Source: Pseudomonas floridensis (GTDB lineage: Bacteria; Pseudomonadota; Gammaproteobacteria; Pseudomonadales; Pseudomonadaceae). From it: 64,000 bases of DNA. Below, piece by piece: positions 41,702-51,349 of the stretch. Positions within the stretch are counted from its first letter, which is position 1. Each line of letters opens with the position of its first letter. The notes beneath the pieces were generated by a model. It did not search any database. It was not told where the DNA came from and saw nothing but the letters and a program-made list of their open reading frames with translations. Position numbers and translations under genes: made by a program. The stretch lies in the NCBI RefSeq assembly GCF_002087235.1, contig NZ_MUIO01000055.1, positions 23,326 through 87,325 on the forward strand, in the 5' to 3' direction.

Positions 41702-42550
41702 ATGCCGAATTTACGCCTTGCCGCCCTGACCGCCGAAATCGAAGCCAATGTGCGTCGCGCATTGCTTGAAGATGTGGGCAGTGGCGACATTACTGCACAA
41801 CTGATCCCGCAAGGACGGCTGGCCAAGGCCACCATCATTTCGCGCGATGCGGCCGTGATTGCCGGCACTGCCTGGGTGGACACGGTGTTTCGCCAACTGG
41901 ATCCGCGTGTCGCCGTGCACTGGCAAGTGAGCGATGGTGATCGTGTCAGCCCCAACCAGACGCTGTTTCATCTGGAAGGCCCGGCCCGCTCGTTGCTGAC
42001 CGGCGAGCGCAGCGCGCTCAACTTTCTGCAGATGCTGTCCGGCGTAGCAACGCGCGCCCGGCACTTCGCCGACATGGTGGCCGGTACTCAGGTGAAACTG
42101 CTCGATACCCGCAAGACGCTGCCGGGCCTGCGTCTCGCGCAGAAATATGCGGTCACGTGTGGTGGCTGTCACAACCACCGCATCGGTCTGTACGATGCGT
42201 TCCTGATCAAGGAAAACCACATTGCAGCCTGCGGCGGCATCGCCCAGGCCATCGAAACGGCGCACAAGATCGCTCCCGGCAAACCGGTGGAAGTCGAAGT
42301 GGAAAGCCTTGCCGAACTCAAACAGGCACTCGATGCTGGCGCAGACATCGTCATGCTCGACGAATTGAGCCTGGATGACATGCGCGAGGCGGTCCGGCTG
42401 AATGCAGGCCGCGCCAGGCTCGAAGCCAGTGGAGGCATTAACGACGACACCTTGCGGACCATTGCCGAAACCGGTGTCGACTACATTTCCATTGGTGCCA
42501 TGACCAAGGATGTGAAAGCGGTGGACCTGTCGATGCGTCTGAGCGCCTGA
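41702..42550 (+). CDS. nadC: Nicotinate-nucleotide pyrophosphorylase (quinolinate phosphoribosyltransferase)
   Basis: This 282-residue enzyme converts quinolinate and PRPP to nicotinate mononucleotide in de novo NAD synthesis. Signatures [32 protein letters not shown] and the C-terminal barrel motif ISIGAMTKD are clear. The ATG at 41702 ([12 protein letters not shown]) is preferred to a GTG four codons upstream. It is divergent from the DUF1631 gene, as in other pseudomonads. Confidence 0.96.
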   Translation: MPNLRLAALTAEIEANVRRALLEDVGSGDITAQLIPQGRLAKATIISRDAAVIAGTAWVDTVFRQLDPRVAVHWQVSDGDRVSPNQTLFHLEGPARSLLTGERSALNFLQMLSGVATRARHFADMVAGTQVKLLDTRKTLPGLRLAQKYAVTCGGCHNHRIGLYDAFLIKENHIAACGGIAQAIETAHKIAPGKPVEVEVESLAELKQALDAGADIVMLDELSLDDMREAVRLNAGRARLEASGGINDDTLRTIAETGVDYISIGAMTKDVKAVDLSMRLSA

Positions 42551-42606
42551 CAACTGGTGCATTGATAACGGTCACCTCGAAACGATTCTGATCGGGAGCA
42601 GACGCC

Positions 42607-43695
42607 TTGCAGGACTGGTACGTAATGAACGCGGGTCGGCAACTCGGCCCGCTGGACGCCGCGGCGGCACGCCTCATCGCCCGCGAATCCCCCGGCGCCT
42701 GGTGCTGGAAGCAGGGCATGCCCGACTGGCAACCGATCTATCAGGTCGACGAGGTACGTGCACTCAAAAAGGATGGCGTAACGCCCTTTCCCGCCCCGAC
42801 GCCAGACATGATCCAGCCTAAGCCGTCGGCATTACCCGCCCATGCATCGCCGCCGCCTGCATCGGCAATGCCGGCCGCCGCACCTTCGCTCAAGCGACCA
42901 TCCTTCACGCCCGCCCCCAACGCTTCGGGCGGCTATGGCTCGGGAAACGCCACCGATGGCGTGGATTTCAAGCTGTACGGTACGGAAACCCAGTTCGTAG
43001 AGCTCGAACTGGATCGCGGTGAAAGCGCAGTCGCCGAGGCCGGGGCGCTGATGTACAAGACGTGCGATGTACAGATGGAAACCATCTTCGGCGACGGCAG
43101 CAATCAATCCTCCGGGTTGCTGGGCTCCTTATTTGGCGCTGGCAAACGCATGCTGACCGGTGAAAGCCTGTTCACCACGGTCTTTTCACAGCAGGGCTCC
43201 GGCAAAGGCCGCGTCGCGTTCGCTGCGCCCTACCCTGGCACCATTCTGCCGCTGAACCTGAGTGATTTCGGTGGCAGGCTGATCTGTCAGAAAGACAGTT
43301 TTCTGGCCGGCGCCAAGGGCGTCTCCATCGGCATCCAGTTTCAGAAGAAGATCCTGACCGGCCTGTTCGGTGGCGAAGGTTTCGTGCTGCAAAAGCTTGA
43401 AGGCGACGGCTGGGTGTTCGTGCACATGGGCGGCACGGTGCGCAAAATCGAGCTGGCTGCCGGTGAAGGACTTGATGTGGATACCGGCTGCCTGGCGGCC
43501 ATGACCCAGACCGTGGACTACGACATCCGTATGGTCGGCGGTGGCATCAAATCGATGCTATTCGGCGGCGAAGGCATGTTCTTCGCCAGGCTCACCGGTC
43601 CCGGCACGGTATGGCTGCAAAGCCTGCCCTTCTCGCGGCTGGCCGGACGCATGCTTGCAGCCGGGCCTGCGGGCGTGGGCCGAAGCGAACGATAA
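42607..43695 (+). CDS. AIM24/TIGR00266 protein with N-terminal GYF-like domain
   Basis: This 362-residue protein has an N-terminal GYF_2-type domain (about residues 1-50, WYVMNAGRQLGPLDAAAARL), a Pro/Ala-rich linker, and a C-terminal AIM24 domain (about residues 115-340) with many glycine-rich beta turns. AIM24-type proteins are often linked to Ter systems, and the TerD-VWA gene follows 53 bp downstream, so membership of the Ter locus is likely. Its molecular role is unknown. The TTG at 42607 is supported by a GGGAG site and by the domain boundary. Confidence 0.85.
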   Translation: MQDWYVMNAGRQLGPLDAAAARLIARESPGAWCWKQGMPDWQPIYQVDEVRALKKDGVTPFPAPTPDMIQPKPSALPAHASPPPASAMPAAAPSLKRPSFTPAPNASGGYGSGNATDGVDFKLYGTETQFVELELDRGESAVAEAGALMYKTCDVQMETIFGDGSNQSSGLLGSLFGAGKRMLTGESLFTTVFSQQGSGKGRVAFAAPYPGTILPLNLSDFGGRLICQKDSFLAGAKGVSIGIQFQKKILTGLFGGEGFVLQKLEGDGWVFVHMGGTVRKIELAAGEGLDVDTGCLAAMTQTVDYDIRMVGGGIKSMLFGGEGMFFARLTGPGTVWLQSLPFSRLAGRMLAAGPAGVGRSER

Positions 43696-43748
43696 CCTCG
43701 AATTCGTCATTGAGGGCGCACGAGCGCTCTTTTCGCCAAGGAAGAAAC

Positions 43749-44990
43749 ATGTTCATCACTCAGGGCCAACGCATCCCGCTTTCCACGCTGATTCAGGGAT
43801 CCGACCTCACACTGTCCATCGAGATCAAGTCGGCTCACGTCATCGACTATGTCTGTTTCGGGGTCGATGCCCAAGGCAAGCTGTCGGATGATCGCTACAT
43901 GATCTTCTTCAACCAGCCGGCCAGCCCCTGCAACAGCGTCAGACAGGTCAACGGCGGCGACTTCCAGCTCGCGCTCGGCGCACTGCCCGCCTCCATCGAT
44001 CGCCTGGTGTTCACCGCATCGATCGATGGCATCGGGGCCATGAGCGATATCCAGGCCAGCCATTTCAGCATCAAGGACAACGGTCGCGAAGTGGCGCGTT
44101 GCGAATTCTCCGGCGCAACCTTTGCGGCCGAAAAAGCGATCATGGTCGCCGATATTTACCGCAAGAATGGCGAGTGGCGTATCGCCTCGAACTTGCAAGG
44201 TTACAACGCCGGGCTCGACGCATTGGTGTTGCATTTTGGTGGCGAGATTGCCGAAACGCCCGCGCCTGCTCCCACTGCGCCAGCGAAGATATCGTTAGAA
44301 AAAAAGATCGCCGCAGCCGCCCCGCAATTGGTAAGTCTGGCCAAGAAGGCGCAAGTCAGTCTGGAAAAAGCCAACCTGACCGAGACCAAGGCGCGGGTAG
44401 GCCTGGTGCTCGATGCATCGGGCTCCATGAACGCTCAATACAGCCGCGGTCATGTTCAGGAAGTGGTGGATCGGCTGATTCCTCTCGCCGTGCATTTCGA
44501 CGACGACGCCACGCTGGATTGCTGGGCCTTCGGTGCCAAACCGCAACAGCTGTCCGGCGTCACGCTGGCCAACTTCAAGGATTTCATTCTGAGCGACCAT
44601 GGCGGATGGAAAAACTGGGAGCTGGGCGCGCGCGTCAACGACGAGCCCAAGGCGATGCGCAAAGTCATCGACTACTACAAACAATCGGGGGACAAGACGC
44701 CGGTCTACATTCTGTTCATCAGCGACGGTGGCGTGTATATGGACAGTCAAATCAGCAAACTGATGGTCGAAGCCGCCAGGCTACCGATCTTCTGGCAGTT
44801 CGTGGGCTTGGGCGGACACGGCTACGGAATTCTGCAAAAGCTGGACGACATGGGTGGTCGAGTCGTCGACAACTGCAATTTCTTTGCGCTCGACCGACTG
44901 GATGAGGTGCCGGAAGAAAAGCTGTATGACCTGTTGATGGAAGAGTTTCCAGACTGGCTGAAGACGGCCAAGGCCGCAGGAATTCTGTAA
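43749..44990 (+). CDS. TerF-like protein: TerD domain fused to a VWA domain
   Basis: This 413-residue protein has an N-terminal TerD domain (about residues 1-175), a Pro/Ala linker, and a von Willebrand A domain with the MIDAS motif DASGSM near residue 220. Such proteins are the TerF type of the tellurite-resistance system and are thought to bind other Ter components or divalent metals. The TerD part lacks the acidic DNRTGxGxGDDE loop present in the two TerD paralogues here. It runs convergent to the minus-strand ter genes and is separated from them by a bidirectional terminator. Confidence 0.88.
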   Translation: MFITQGQRIPLSTLIQGSDLTLSIEIKSAHVIDYVCFGVDAQGKLSDDRYMIFFNQPASPCNSVRQVNGGDFQLALGALPASIDRLVFTASIDGIGAMSDIQASHFSIKDNGREVARCEFSGATFAAEKAIMVADIYRKNGEWRIASNLQGYNAGLDALVLHFGGEIAETPAPAPTAPAKISLEKKIAAAAPQLVSLAKKAQVSLEKANLTETKARVGLVLDASGSMNAQYSRGHVQEVVDRLIPLAVHFDDDATLDCWAFGAKPQQLSGVTLANFKDFILSDHGGWKNWELGARVNDEPKAMRKVIDYYKQSGDKTPVYILFISDGGVYMDSQISKLMVEAARLPIFWQFVGLGGHGYGILQKLDDMGGRVVDNCNFFALDRLDEVPEEKLYDLLMEEFPDWLKTAKAAGIL

Positions 44991-45007
44991 GCCGAAACGT
45001 GCGCCAA

Positions 45008-45042
45008 TAAAAACCCCCCGCCATTGCTGACGGGGGTTTTTA
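45008..45042. terminator. Bidirectional intrinsic terminator between ter genes
   Basis: The segment has AAAAACCCCC on the left and GGGGGTTTTTA on the right, giving a stem of about ten base pairs with a T-run on each strand. It sits between the stops of the convergent TerD-VWA gene and the last minus-strand terD, so it can end transcription from both sides. Confidence 0.8.
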
Positions 45043-45061
45043 GTGGGCGTAATGTTCGGGG

Positions 45062-45640
45062 TTAGCCGATCGAAACACCGTGCGCTTCTGCCAGCGACTT
45101 GAGGCCGCCTGCGAAGCCTTGGCCAATGGCCTTGAACTTGAACTCTTCGCCATTGCGATACAGCTCGCCGAAGATCATCGCGGTTTCGGTCGATGCATCT
45201 TCCGACAGGTCATAGCGAGCAATTTCCTTGCCGTCAGCCTTGTTCAGAACGCGGATGTAAGCATTCTGAACCTGACCGAAGTTCTGCTTGCGCTCATCAG
45301 CCGAGTGAATGGTTACCGCAAACACCAGCTTCTTGACCGCGGCAGCGAGACCGCCCAGCTTGACGCTTACTGACTCGTCATCGCCGTCACCAGCGCCGGA
45401 ACGGTTGTCGCCCAAGTGCTCGACCGAACCATCGGCCGACTTCTTGTTGTTGTAGAAAATGAAGCCGTTCTCGTCCAGCACCTTGCCGTTTTCACCGACG
45501 ATGAAAACAGAAGCATCCAGATCGAACTCGGTGCCATCGGTAACGCGCGGATCCCAACCCAGGCCCACGGTCACTTCCGTCAAGCCAGGTGCTTCTTTGG
45601 ACAGGGAAACGTTGCCGCCTTTACTCAGACTTACCGCCAT
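45062..45640 (-). CDS. terD: TerD family protein (terD, second paralogue)
   Basis: This 192-residue protein has the full TerD signature: DFDLDAS-type acidic strand ([10 protein letters not shown]) and the calcium-binding loop [14 protein letters not shown]. TerD proteins bind Ca2+ and are part of the membrane-linked stress complex that confers tellurite resistance and phage protection in other bacteria. It is the distal gene of the minus-strand ter series, 36 bp after the other terD. The two paralogues are about the same length and clearly related, so one may be called terE. Confidence 0.93.
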   Translation of the reverse strand: MAVSLSKGGNVSLSKEAPGLTEVTVGLGWDPRVTDGTEFDLDASVFIVGENGKVLDENGFIFYNNKKSADGSVEHLGDNRSGAGDGDDESVSVKLGGLAAAVKKLVFAVTIHSADERKQNFGQVQNAYIRVLNKADGKEIARYDLSEDASTETAMIFGELYRNGEEFKFKAIGQGFAGGLKSLAEAHGVSIG

Positions 45641-45676
45641 GTTCTTGATCCTTTTCTAGAAGAATGTGGGGACGAA

Positions 45677-46252
45677 TCAGAAGTTCATGCCATACGAATT
45701 GGCGACGGCTTTCAGACCGCCAGCATAACCCTGACCAATTGCGCGGAATTTCCACTCGCCTGCATTGCGATACAGCTCGGCGAAGACCATCGCCGTCTCG
45801 GTCGATGCATCTTCGGCCAAGTCATAGCGAACGACTTCTGCAGAAGATTTTTCATTCACGACACGGATGAACGAACCGCCTACCTGACCGAAGTTCTGCT
45901 TGCGGCTATCGGCTTCATGGATGGTCACGACAAAGACGATTTTTTCGACATCGGCCGGCACACGCGTCAGATCGACCTTCACCACTTCGTCATCGCCATC
46001 GCCAGCGCCGGTGCGGTTATCACCAGCGTGCTCGACAGAACCGTCAGCGCTTTTCAGTTGGTTGTAGAAAATGAAGTCAGCTTCACTGCGGACCTTGCCA
46101 TTGGCGCCTAACAGGAATGCGCTGGCGTCCAGGTCAAAATCCTGGCCGTCAGTGGCACGCGGGTCCCAGCCCAGGCCAATGAGTACATTGGTCAGGGTCG
46201 GGTCGGTTTTCGACAGCGAAAGGTTGCCACCTTTTTGCAAAGTCAAAGCCAT
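45677..46252 (-). CDS. terD: TerD family protein (terD, first paralogue)
   Basis: This 191-residue protein has the acidic strand [12 protein letters not shown] and the loop [13 protein letters not shown], the canonical TerD calcium site. It starts 27 bp after terC and precedes the second terD by 36 bp. It starts [17 protein letters not shown] and has no other domain. By family knowledge it forms Ca-dependent complexes at the inner face of the membrane, possibly with TerC. Confidence 0.93.
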   Translation of the reverse strand: MALTLQKGGNLSLSKTDPTLTNVLIGLGWDPRATDGQDFDLDASAFLLGANGKVRSEADFIFYNQLKSADGSVEHAGDNRTGAGDGDDEVVKVDLTRVPADVEKIVFVVTIHEADSRKQNFGQVGGSFIRVVNEKSSAEVVRYDLAEDASTETAMVFAELYRNAGEWKFRAIGQGYAGGLKAVANSYGMNF

Positions 46253-46279
46253 GATTCGTTTATCTCCTTTATCCAGTTT

Positions 46280-47314
46280 TTACGCTTTTTCTTCAGCCGA
46301 CTCTTCTTTTCCCGGGAAGAGCAGACTGGCGACGATACCGATGATCAGTACGACCACCACGACCAGCAGGCTGGTGTTGGCACTGATTTCGTAACCGTGA
46401 TGGAACAGGTGGTTGGTTGCATTCAGGCCCAGCTTGATGGCGATGAAGAACAGCAATGCGATAACCGCTTTCTCCAGGTGCACCAGGTAGCGCTTGAGGG
46501 CTTCCAGCACGAAGTACAGGGTACGCAGGCCGAGAATCGCGAACAGCATGGCCGAGAACACGATCAGCGGCTCACGGCTGACGGCGATGATGGCCGGCAC
46601 GGAGTCGAAGGCGAACAGTACGTCGGAGATTTCAGCCACGACCAGACACAGAAACAGCGGCGTTGCGAACAAAGCACCTTTGGCAGCCAGCGTGATACCG
46701 GCGTTTTCAGGCTTCTTGATCTCTTCTTCCAATACCGAACGGCGCACGAAGAAATTGCTGCCATGCAGTTTTGGCCAAACCGGGAACAGCTTCTTGGCGA
46801 AGCGATAGGCCATGTGCTGGGAGTAATCGATCTCTTCGTCGTCGTCATCACCGGCACGCAGCATCATGATGGCGGTCCAGGCAACGATGATCGCGAATAC
46901 CACTTCGACCCACGGCCCCAGAGCCAGCAGGCCAGTACCGATGGCGACGAAGATGCCGCGGAAGACAATGGCGCCGATGATGCCCCAGTACAGAACGCGG
47001 TGGCGCAGGCCATCCGGGATCTTGAACCAGGTGAACAAGGCCATGAACACGAACAGGTTGTCGACACTCAGCACTTTTTCCAGCGCATAACCGGTCACGA
47101 ACAGGGTGGCGACTTCGGAGCCGTGCTGCACATACAGGAAGCCTGCGAAGGCCAGCGAGATGGCAACCCAGAAGATCGACCAGGCGGACGCCTGGGCGAG
47201 CGTGATCGGCTTGTTTCCCCGGTGGGAAAACATGTCGATAGCCATGGCCGTAATGGCCAGGCCAACGAAGACGGCCATCGTGAGTGGAGGGAAGCCTAGA
47301 GAGGTGCTTTCCAT
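46280..47314 (-). CDS. terC: TerC family integral membrane protein
   Basis: This 344-residue protein has about eight to nine membrane helices and the TerC signature, including acidic residues in helices (FVTGYALEKVLSVDNLFVF). TerC-type proteins are membrane parts of tellurite-resistance systems and some relatives help load Mn on secreted proteins. Length matches E. coli TerC. It starts 25 bp after terB and precedes terD, the classical order terZABCD. Confidence 0.95.
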   Translation of the reverse strand: MESTSLGFPPLTMAVFVGLAITAMAIDMFSHRGNKPITLAQASAWSIFWVAISLAFAGFLYVQHGSEVATLFVTGYALEKVLSVDNLFVFMALFTWFKIPDGLRHRVLYWGIIGAIVFRGIFVAIGTGLLALGPWVEVVFAIIVAWTAIMMLRAGDDDDEEIDYSQHMAYRFAKKLFPVWPKLHGSNFFVRRSVLEEEIKKPENAGITLAAKGALFATPLFLCLVVAEISDVLFAFDSVPAIIAVSREPLIVFSAMLFAILGLRTLYFVLEALKRYLVHLEKAVIALLFFIAIKLGLNATNHLFHHGYEISANTSLLVVVVVLIIGIVASLLFPGKEESAEEKA

Positions 47315-47339
47315 TTAACTGCGTTCCTTAGGGTAAAAA

Positions 47340-47789
47340 TTACAGGTCGAAATCGGACGGGTTCAGGCCAAGCTCTCGACAGATCGTACGGCAGACTTCC
47401 CGCTCTTTCTCATCGAAGCTGCCATCTGCACCACCGATGGCACAGCAGACGCGCACCAACAAACGGGAGGCGTCTTCTTTTTTCTTGATCTTGCCAATGG
47501 TTTTCAACGCTTCGGCACGGCCAATTTCAAAATCGAACTCGAATTTGGAGCACGCATCCTGAAACCCCTGGATGACGTCTTTCATATCGAAGACTTTCAA
47601 TTCCTGAGAGTTCTGGATGAAGCCGGCCATCTTCTGCTTTTCACTGGAACTGATGTCGCCATCGGCGGCGGATACCAGAGCGCAACCGGAAACCACGGCG
47701 TCCATGAATTCGCGATTCTTGAACTTCGAGACTTCGGTAGCCAGTTTGTCACGAGCCGCTGTTGCGTTTGTTTTCAACCAGTCCAGCAT
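47340..47789 (-). CDS. terB: TerB family protein
   Basis: This 149-residue all-helical protein has the two TerB metal-binding motifs AADGDISSSEK and GADGSFDEKE. TerB links TerC at the membrane to cytosolic Ter parts in published models. It sits between terA and terC on the minus strand, as in enterobacterial ter operons. Confidence 0.95.
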   Translation of the reverse strand: MLDWLKTNATAARDKLATEVSKFKNREFMDAVVSGCALVSAADGDISSSEKQKMAGFIQNSQELKVFDMKDVIQGFQDACSKFEFDFEIGRAEALKTIGKIKKKEDASRLLVRVCCAIGGADGSFDEKEREVCRTICRELGLNPSDFDL

Positions 47790-47841
47790 GTCTATCTCCT
47801 GTGAAGCGGCAAGGCCTGCCTCAGAAATATCGGTAGAGTGT

Positions 47842-49056
47842 TTACTTGGATCCGGCAGCCCAGCGCATGCCCCAGCCGTAGGCCTTGTCCATGTTGCTGT
47901 GTCCGTTGTGGAAGTCCACGCGACGCGTCACCTTGACGGCACCGTTGTCGTTTTCCAGCAGAGCAATTGCACACATGCCCTGACGACCCCCTTCTTCATT
48001 GAGGCGAACCTCGATGGGTGGCTGGCCGGGCGCGTGGATAGTGACAACTCCGTCGGTCTCTTTCCAGTTCGGTGCGCCTTCATAGATGAATGCGTAGACC
48101 AGAATGCGACGAATCTTGTTCCAGTGACCACCGTTGATGTGCAGCCATTCGCCATCGCTGACGGAACCGGTACGGTCATCGCCCATCAACTTGATGAAGG
48201 GCTCGGTGTTGAGTGAACCGAACGAATTGCCCAACGCCTGGACAGCGCCTTTGTGGCCGTCCTGCAACTCGAACAGGCAGCCTACATCAAGGTCGATGGC
48301 ATTGCTCTTCTTCATCGAGAAGAACCCGCCGCCCTTGGTGTCGCTGCGACGGTTCCAGTTCAGGTTGACGCGAATCTCGCCAAAGCCCGCACTGGTTTTT
48401 TCCAGGCTGACCGACGCGCGGGTCTTGTCCAGGGTGATCTTGCTCAGGCTGACCGTCGATTTGACGGCAGGTGCTGGCGTTGGCGCTGCAGGTGCAGGTG
48501 CAGGTGCAGGTGCAGGTGCAGGTGCAGGTGCAGGTGCAGGCTGATCCTGCGGGGCGGCCACTTCAACGCCAAAGTTTTTCGCCAGCGGTTCAAGCCCGCC
48601 CGCAAAGCCCTGTGCCACACAGCGGAATTTCCAGGCCCCCTGACGCAGATAGAACTCGCCCAGAATAAGCGCGGTTTCCTGCATGCCAACGGTGGGAATA
48701 TCGGCTTCGATACCCCCGGTGATGGTCAACGCCAGACGCGCCACGCTGCCGAAGCTGGCCTTGTTCTCATAAATGGTTGCGGTCAGGGCAACTTTCTCGA
48801 CGACCGCATCCAGACGGCTCGGATCAAGCGTGAATACCGCACGGCCAGCCGACGTTTCCGTCAACTGTACCGCACCGCCATTTACGCTTTTCTGACCGTA
48901 GAAGCACATGTCCTGATCACCACGGACCTTGCCGGTGCCGGTCAGCAGGAAAGCGGACACATCAATGTCCGCGCCCGTCAGCGGGGAGTAGCTGACGTCG
49001 ACCGTCAAGGGACCGGCAGCTACCGGCGCGTTGGCGCCTGGGACAAGTTGGGTCAT
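47842..49056 (-). CDS. terA: TerA: two TerD-type modules joined by a Pro/Ala linker
   Basis: This 404-residue protein has a first TerD-like module (about residues 1-165) in which the acidic calcium loop is missing, a Pro/Ala linker (about 172-200) encoded partly by a hexanucleotide repeat, and a second module (about 210-404) with IDLDVGCLFEL and DDRTGSVSDGE. The start overlaps the terZ stop by 4 bases (ATGA). By position in terZABCD it is TerA, an adaptor-like member of the Ter complex. Confidence 0.9.
   Translation of the reverse strand: MTQLVPGANAPVAAGPLTVDVSYSPLTGADIDVSAFLLTGTGKVRGDQDMCFYGQKSVNGGAVQLTETSAGRAVFTLDPSRLDAVVEKVALTATIYENKASFGSVARLALTITGGIEADIPTVGMQETALILGEFYLRQGAWKFRCVAQGFAGGLEPLAKNFGVEVAAPQDQPAPAPAPAPAPAPAPAPAAPTPAPAVKSTVSLSKITLDKTRASVSLEKTSAGFGEIRVNLNWNRRSDTKGGGFFSMKKSNAIDLDVGCLFELQDGHKGAVQALGNSFGSLNTEPFIKLMGDDRTGSVSDGEWLHINGGHWNKIRRILVYAFIYEGAPNWKETDGVVTIHAPGQPPIEVRLNEEGGRQGMCAIALLENDNGAVKVTRRVDFHNGHSNMDKAYGWGMRWAAGSK
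48488..48540. repeat. Hexanucleotide tandem repeat (gcaggt)n in the TerA linker
   Basis: The unit gcaggt is repeated almost nine times without interruption. On the coding (minus) strand it yields a Pro-Ala repeat. Because the period is six, gain or loss of units keeps the reading frame and only changes linker length. Confidence 0.9.
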
Positions 49057-49646
49057 GCGCGAACGGCTCCAATGGCCAGATCGACCAGGTCATCCGCTGT
49101 ACGACCGTTGGTTGCCTGACCCACGGCGGTGAAATCCCAGCCGCTTGCAGTACGCGACAGGTAAGACATCACCACACCGGTGTGCTGGCCTTTTTCCGAC
49201 AGGTCGAAGCGACCCAGTTCGTTGCGCGATCCCAGATCGACGATGCGGCAATAGGCATTGGCGACTTTTTCGAAGTTCTGGCCAGTGAAGGAGTTGACCG
49301 TGAACACCAGGTATTTCACGGTGGCAGGCAGCTTTTCCAGGTCGACACTGATGGTTTCATCGTCACCCGCGCCTTCGCCAGTGCGGTTGTCGCCAGAGTG
49401 TTGAATGGCGCCATCACGGGATTGCAATTGACGGAACCACACCAGATCCAGAGGTTTTTTGTCGGCATCGAGCATGATGCAGGACGCATCCAGGTCAATG
49501 TCACCCCCGCCGCCGCCCAGCAGCTTGCCGAAGAATCCGCTCGCTTTCTCCGGGTCCCATCCCAGGCCCATGCTGACTTTCTTAAGGCCGGTACCAGCGG
49601 TTTTCTCAAGCGAGATCGTCTGGTTTTTTGCCAAAGTGAGTGCCAT
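49053..49646 (-). CDS. terZ: TerZ/TerD family protein
   Basis: This 197-residue TerD-family protein starts MALTLAKNQTISLEKTAG and has an acidic strand (DIDLDASCIMLDAD), a glycine-rich insertion of five Gly (FFGKLLGGGGGD) and the loop GDNRTGEGAGDDE. Such insertions distinguish TerZ from TerD and TerE. The ATG at 49646 is used instead of one four codons upstream. It lies 47 bp downstream of the HAD gene, and its stop overlaps terA, so it links the enzyme genes to the ter genes. Confidence 0.88.
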   Translation of the reverse strand: MALTLAKNQTISLEKTAGTGLKKVSMGLGWDPEKASGFFGKLLGGGGGDIDLDASCIMLDADKKPLDLVWFRQLQSRDGAIQHSGDNRTGEGAGDDETISVDLEKLPATVKYLVFTVNSFTGQNFEKVANAYCRIVDLGSRNELGRFDLSEKGQHTGVVMSYLSRTASGWDFTAVGQATNGRTADDLVDLAIGAVRA

Positions 49647-49693
49647 TTTTCGCTCCATGTGGACGAAGGAAGTCGGATAAAAGTGTTACAGCC

Positions 49694-50398
49694 TTACCGT
49701 GTTGGCTCATCTTTGCCATCGGGATTGTGTAACTTGGCGTTAATGGGCCCCTTGTAACGCCCTTTACGCCACGTCGGATGGAAATGGCGCCAGTGGGCAT
49801 CCTGCGCTGCCGCGAGCAATTCGTGGTCACCACGGGTGTCGCCCCAGGCGCGCAAACGGAATTTGTTAAGCGGCCCGTAAACACTTTCCAGGCGCGCAAC
49901 CTTGGAGTCGCAGCGACAATTGCTGCCTTCGATCAATCCGGTCAGTTTGCCGTCGATCACTTCGAGATTGGTCCCGATCAGCTCAACTTTTAGCCGGTCG
50001 GCGAACGGTTGCAGCACCATAGCAGGCGATGCTGAACAAAGCGTGACAATGGCGCCCTTCTCAAGCTCGGCCGCAATGGACTCCAGCGCAGCCGGACGCA
50101 TCAGGCGTTTCCAGTAGAGTTCGCAAAACGCTTCAGCCTTCTGCTGGAGCCACTGCGCCTCAACCCCGGTCAGAAAAGCCTTGATCAGACGCCCTTTGAG
50201 TTCGTCTCGGGTAACGCGCTTGGTCAGGTAGCCGATGCTGGGCAATACCAGTCTGGCCATGCGCACGGAAAAAGCACGTTGCCCAAAGGCAAATTTGAGA
50301 AAGGGCACGAAGCTGTCGTGTCGGGTAATGGTTCCGTCGAAGTCGAACACCGCCAGCAGGCGTTGCTCCACTTCGACTTCAAGGTCAGGTTCTATCAT
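49694..50398 (-). CDS. HAD superfamily hydrolase (SerB/HAD-IB type) of the Ter module
   Basis: This 234-residue phosphatase has the HAD motifs DFDGT (D19, D21), CSAS and GDTRGDHELL. The IB-type cap resembles phosphoserine phosphatase. It starts one base after the CitE-like gene stop (TAGATG), so the genes are co-translated. Two different HAD enzymes belong to the conserved biosynthetic module of Ter systems; its substrate is unknown. Confidence 0.88.
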   Translation of the reverse strand: MIEPDLEVEVEQRLLAVFDFDGTITRHDSFVPFLKFAFGQRAFSVRMARLVLPSIGYLTKRVTRDELKGRLIKAFLTGVEAQWLQQKAEAFCELYWKRLMRPAALESIAAELEKGAIVTLCSASPAMVLQPFADRLKVELIGTNLEVIDGKLTGLIEGSNCRCDSKVARLESVYGPLNKFRLRAWGDTRGDHELLAAAQDAHWRHFHPTWRKGRYKGPINAKLHNPDGKDEPTR

Positions 50399-51349
50399 CT
50401 AGCTAACTGCCTCAGCGAGTCGAATGCTGGCATCCATGATCGAAGCGGGTGCGGGTAGCACTCCATGCCATTTGGCGCGCTCCATGATGTGGGTTGCCCA
50501 TTTGTAATGGGTCGCCGGTTCACACATCGCGTCGTTGTACTTGAACACGGCTGGCGCAACAGAGTTCAAAATCATCCGGGCCGAGTTCATGTCTTCAAGA
50601 CTGACGCGAAGTGCATTCTGAATGATATTGACCTGTGATGGGTGAATTGCGGTCTTGCCCACCAGACCATTGGCGATGTCCAGCGTCAGTTCCTGCTCAA
50701 GAATCTGCGGCGTGGCCAGTTGCTCGAACACCGGCGCGGTCAACGCAAAGCCTTGCGATCCCATCACGCCGGCCAGCATCGGAATGACATAACCCATCGG
50801 CGTGCCGTACAGCGTCATCGCCGGATTGCGGCGCAGCCCGAGACAGCCCATCAGGTCGTTGCCGCCAATGCGCAAGGCAATGATTCGCTCGTCCAGGCTG
50901 GCTTTCAAGGCCTGGCCCAATTCGACCATCGCCGTCGGGTTGAACACTTCCGGCGTTTCCAGCGTGGGCATCAGCGCAAGCGCCGGATTGGTTACCGCCT
51001 GCTCCCAGCCTGGCAGACTTTTAAGCGACAGCTTGGGCACCACGAAGCCGTCGACATGGGCCATCAACGGCCAGTCGTTGAGGATGCGGGCCATCCCGGC
51101 ATCCCGAGGACGAACGAACAGCAGCGGACCATTTACAGGACGACCGCCACGGTTCTGGATACCGGTCAACACCTGACGCAGGTTGACCAGCGCGGTATCC
51201 ACGTCGATAAGGGCTACGGCATCTTCCAGACAGACCACCAGCGAGCGCAACTCGGGCAGTTTTTCGCCGAATGCCACATCCAGAATGTCGTCGCGGGTAG
51301 CGGGCATGTACAAGGTTGCGCCCAGCGCGTAAGGCGAGAATAAGGCCAT
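50399..51349 (-). CDS. HpcH/HpaI aldolase / CitE-like lyase of the Ter module
   Basis: This 316-residue TIM-barrel enzyme has the CitE-type motifs VVCLEDAVALIDVD, FVRPRDAG and the C-terminal GKTAIHPSQV. The family cleaves or joins C-C bonds with acyl-CoA or keto acids and needs Mg2+. It overlaps the phosphoribosyltransferase stop by one base (TAATG). As part of the Ter biosynthetic module it probably builds the carbon part of an unknown metabolite. Confidence 0.88.
   Translation of the reverse strand: MALFSPYALGATLYMPATRDDILDVAFGEKLPELRSLVVCLEDAVALIDVDTALVNLRQVLTGIQNRGGRPVNGPLLFVRPRDAGMARILNDWPLMAHVDGFVVPKLSLKSLPGWEQAVTNPALALMPTLETPEVFNPTAMVELGQALKASLDERIIALRIGGNDLMGCLGLRRNPAMTLYGTPMGYVIPMLAGVMGSQGFALTAPVFEQLATPQILEQELTLDIANGLVGKTAIHPSQVNIIQNALRVSLEDMNSARMILNSVAPAVFKYNDAMCEPATHYKWATHIMERAKWHGVLPAPASIMDASIRLAEAVS

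Noticed and set aside
48488..48540. CRISPR or regulatory repeat
   Set aside because: The period is six bases with no spacer and it translates as a Pro-Ala linker inside terA.
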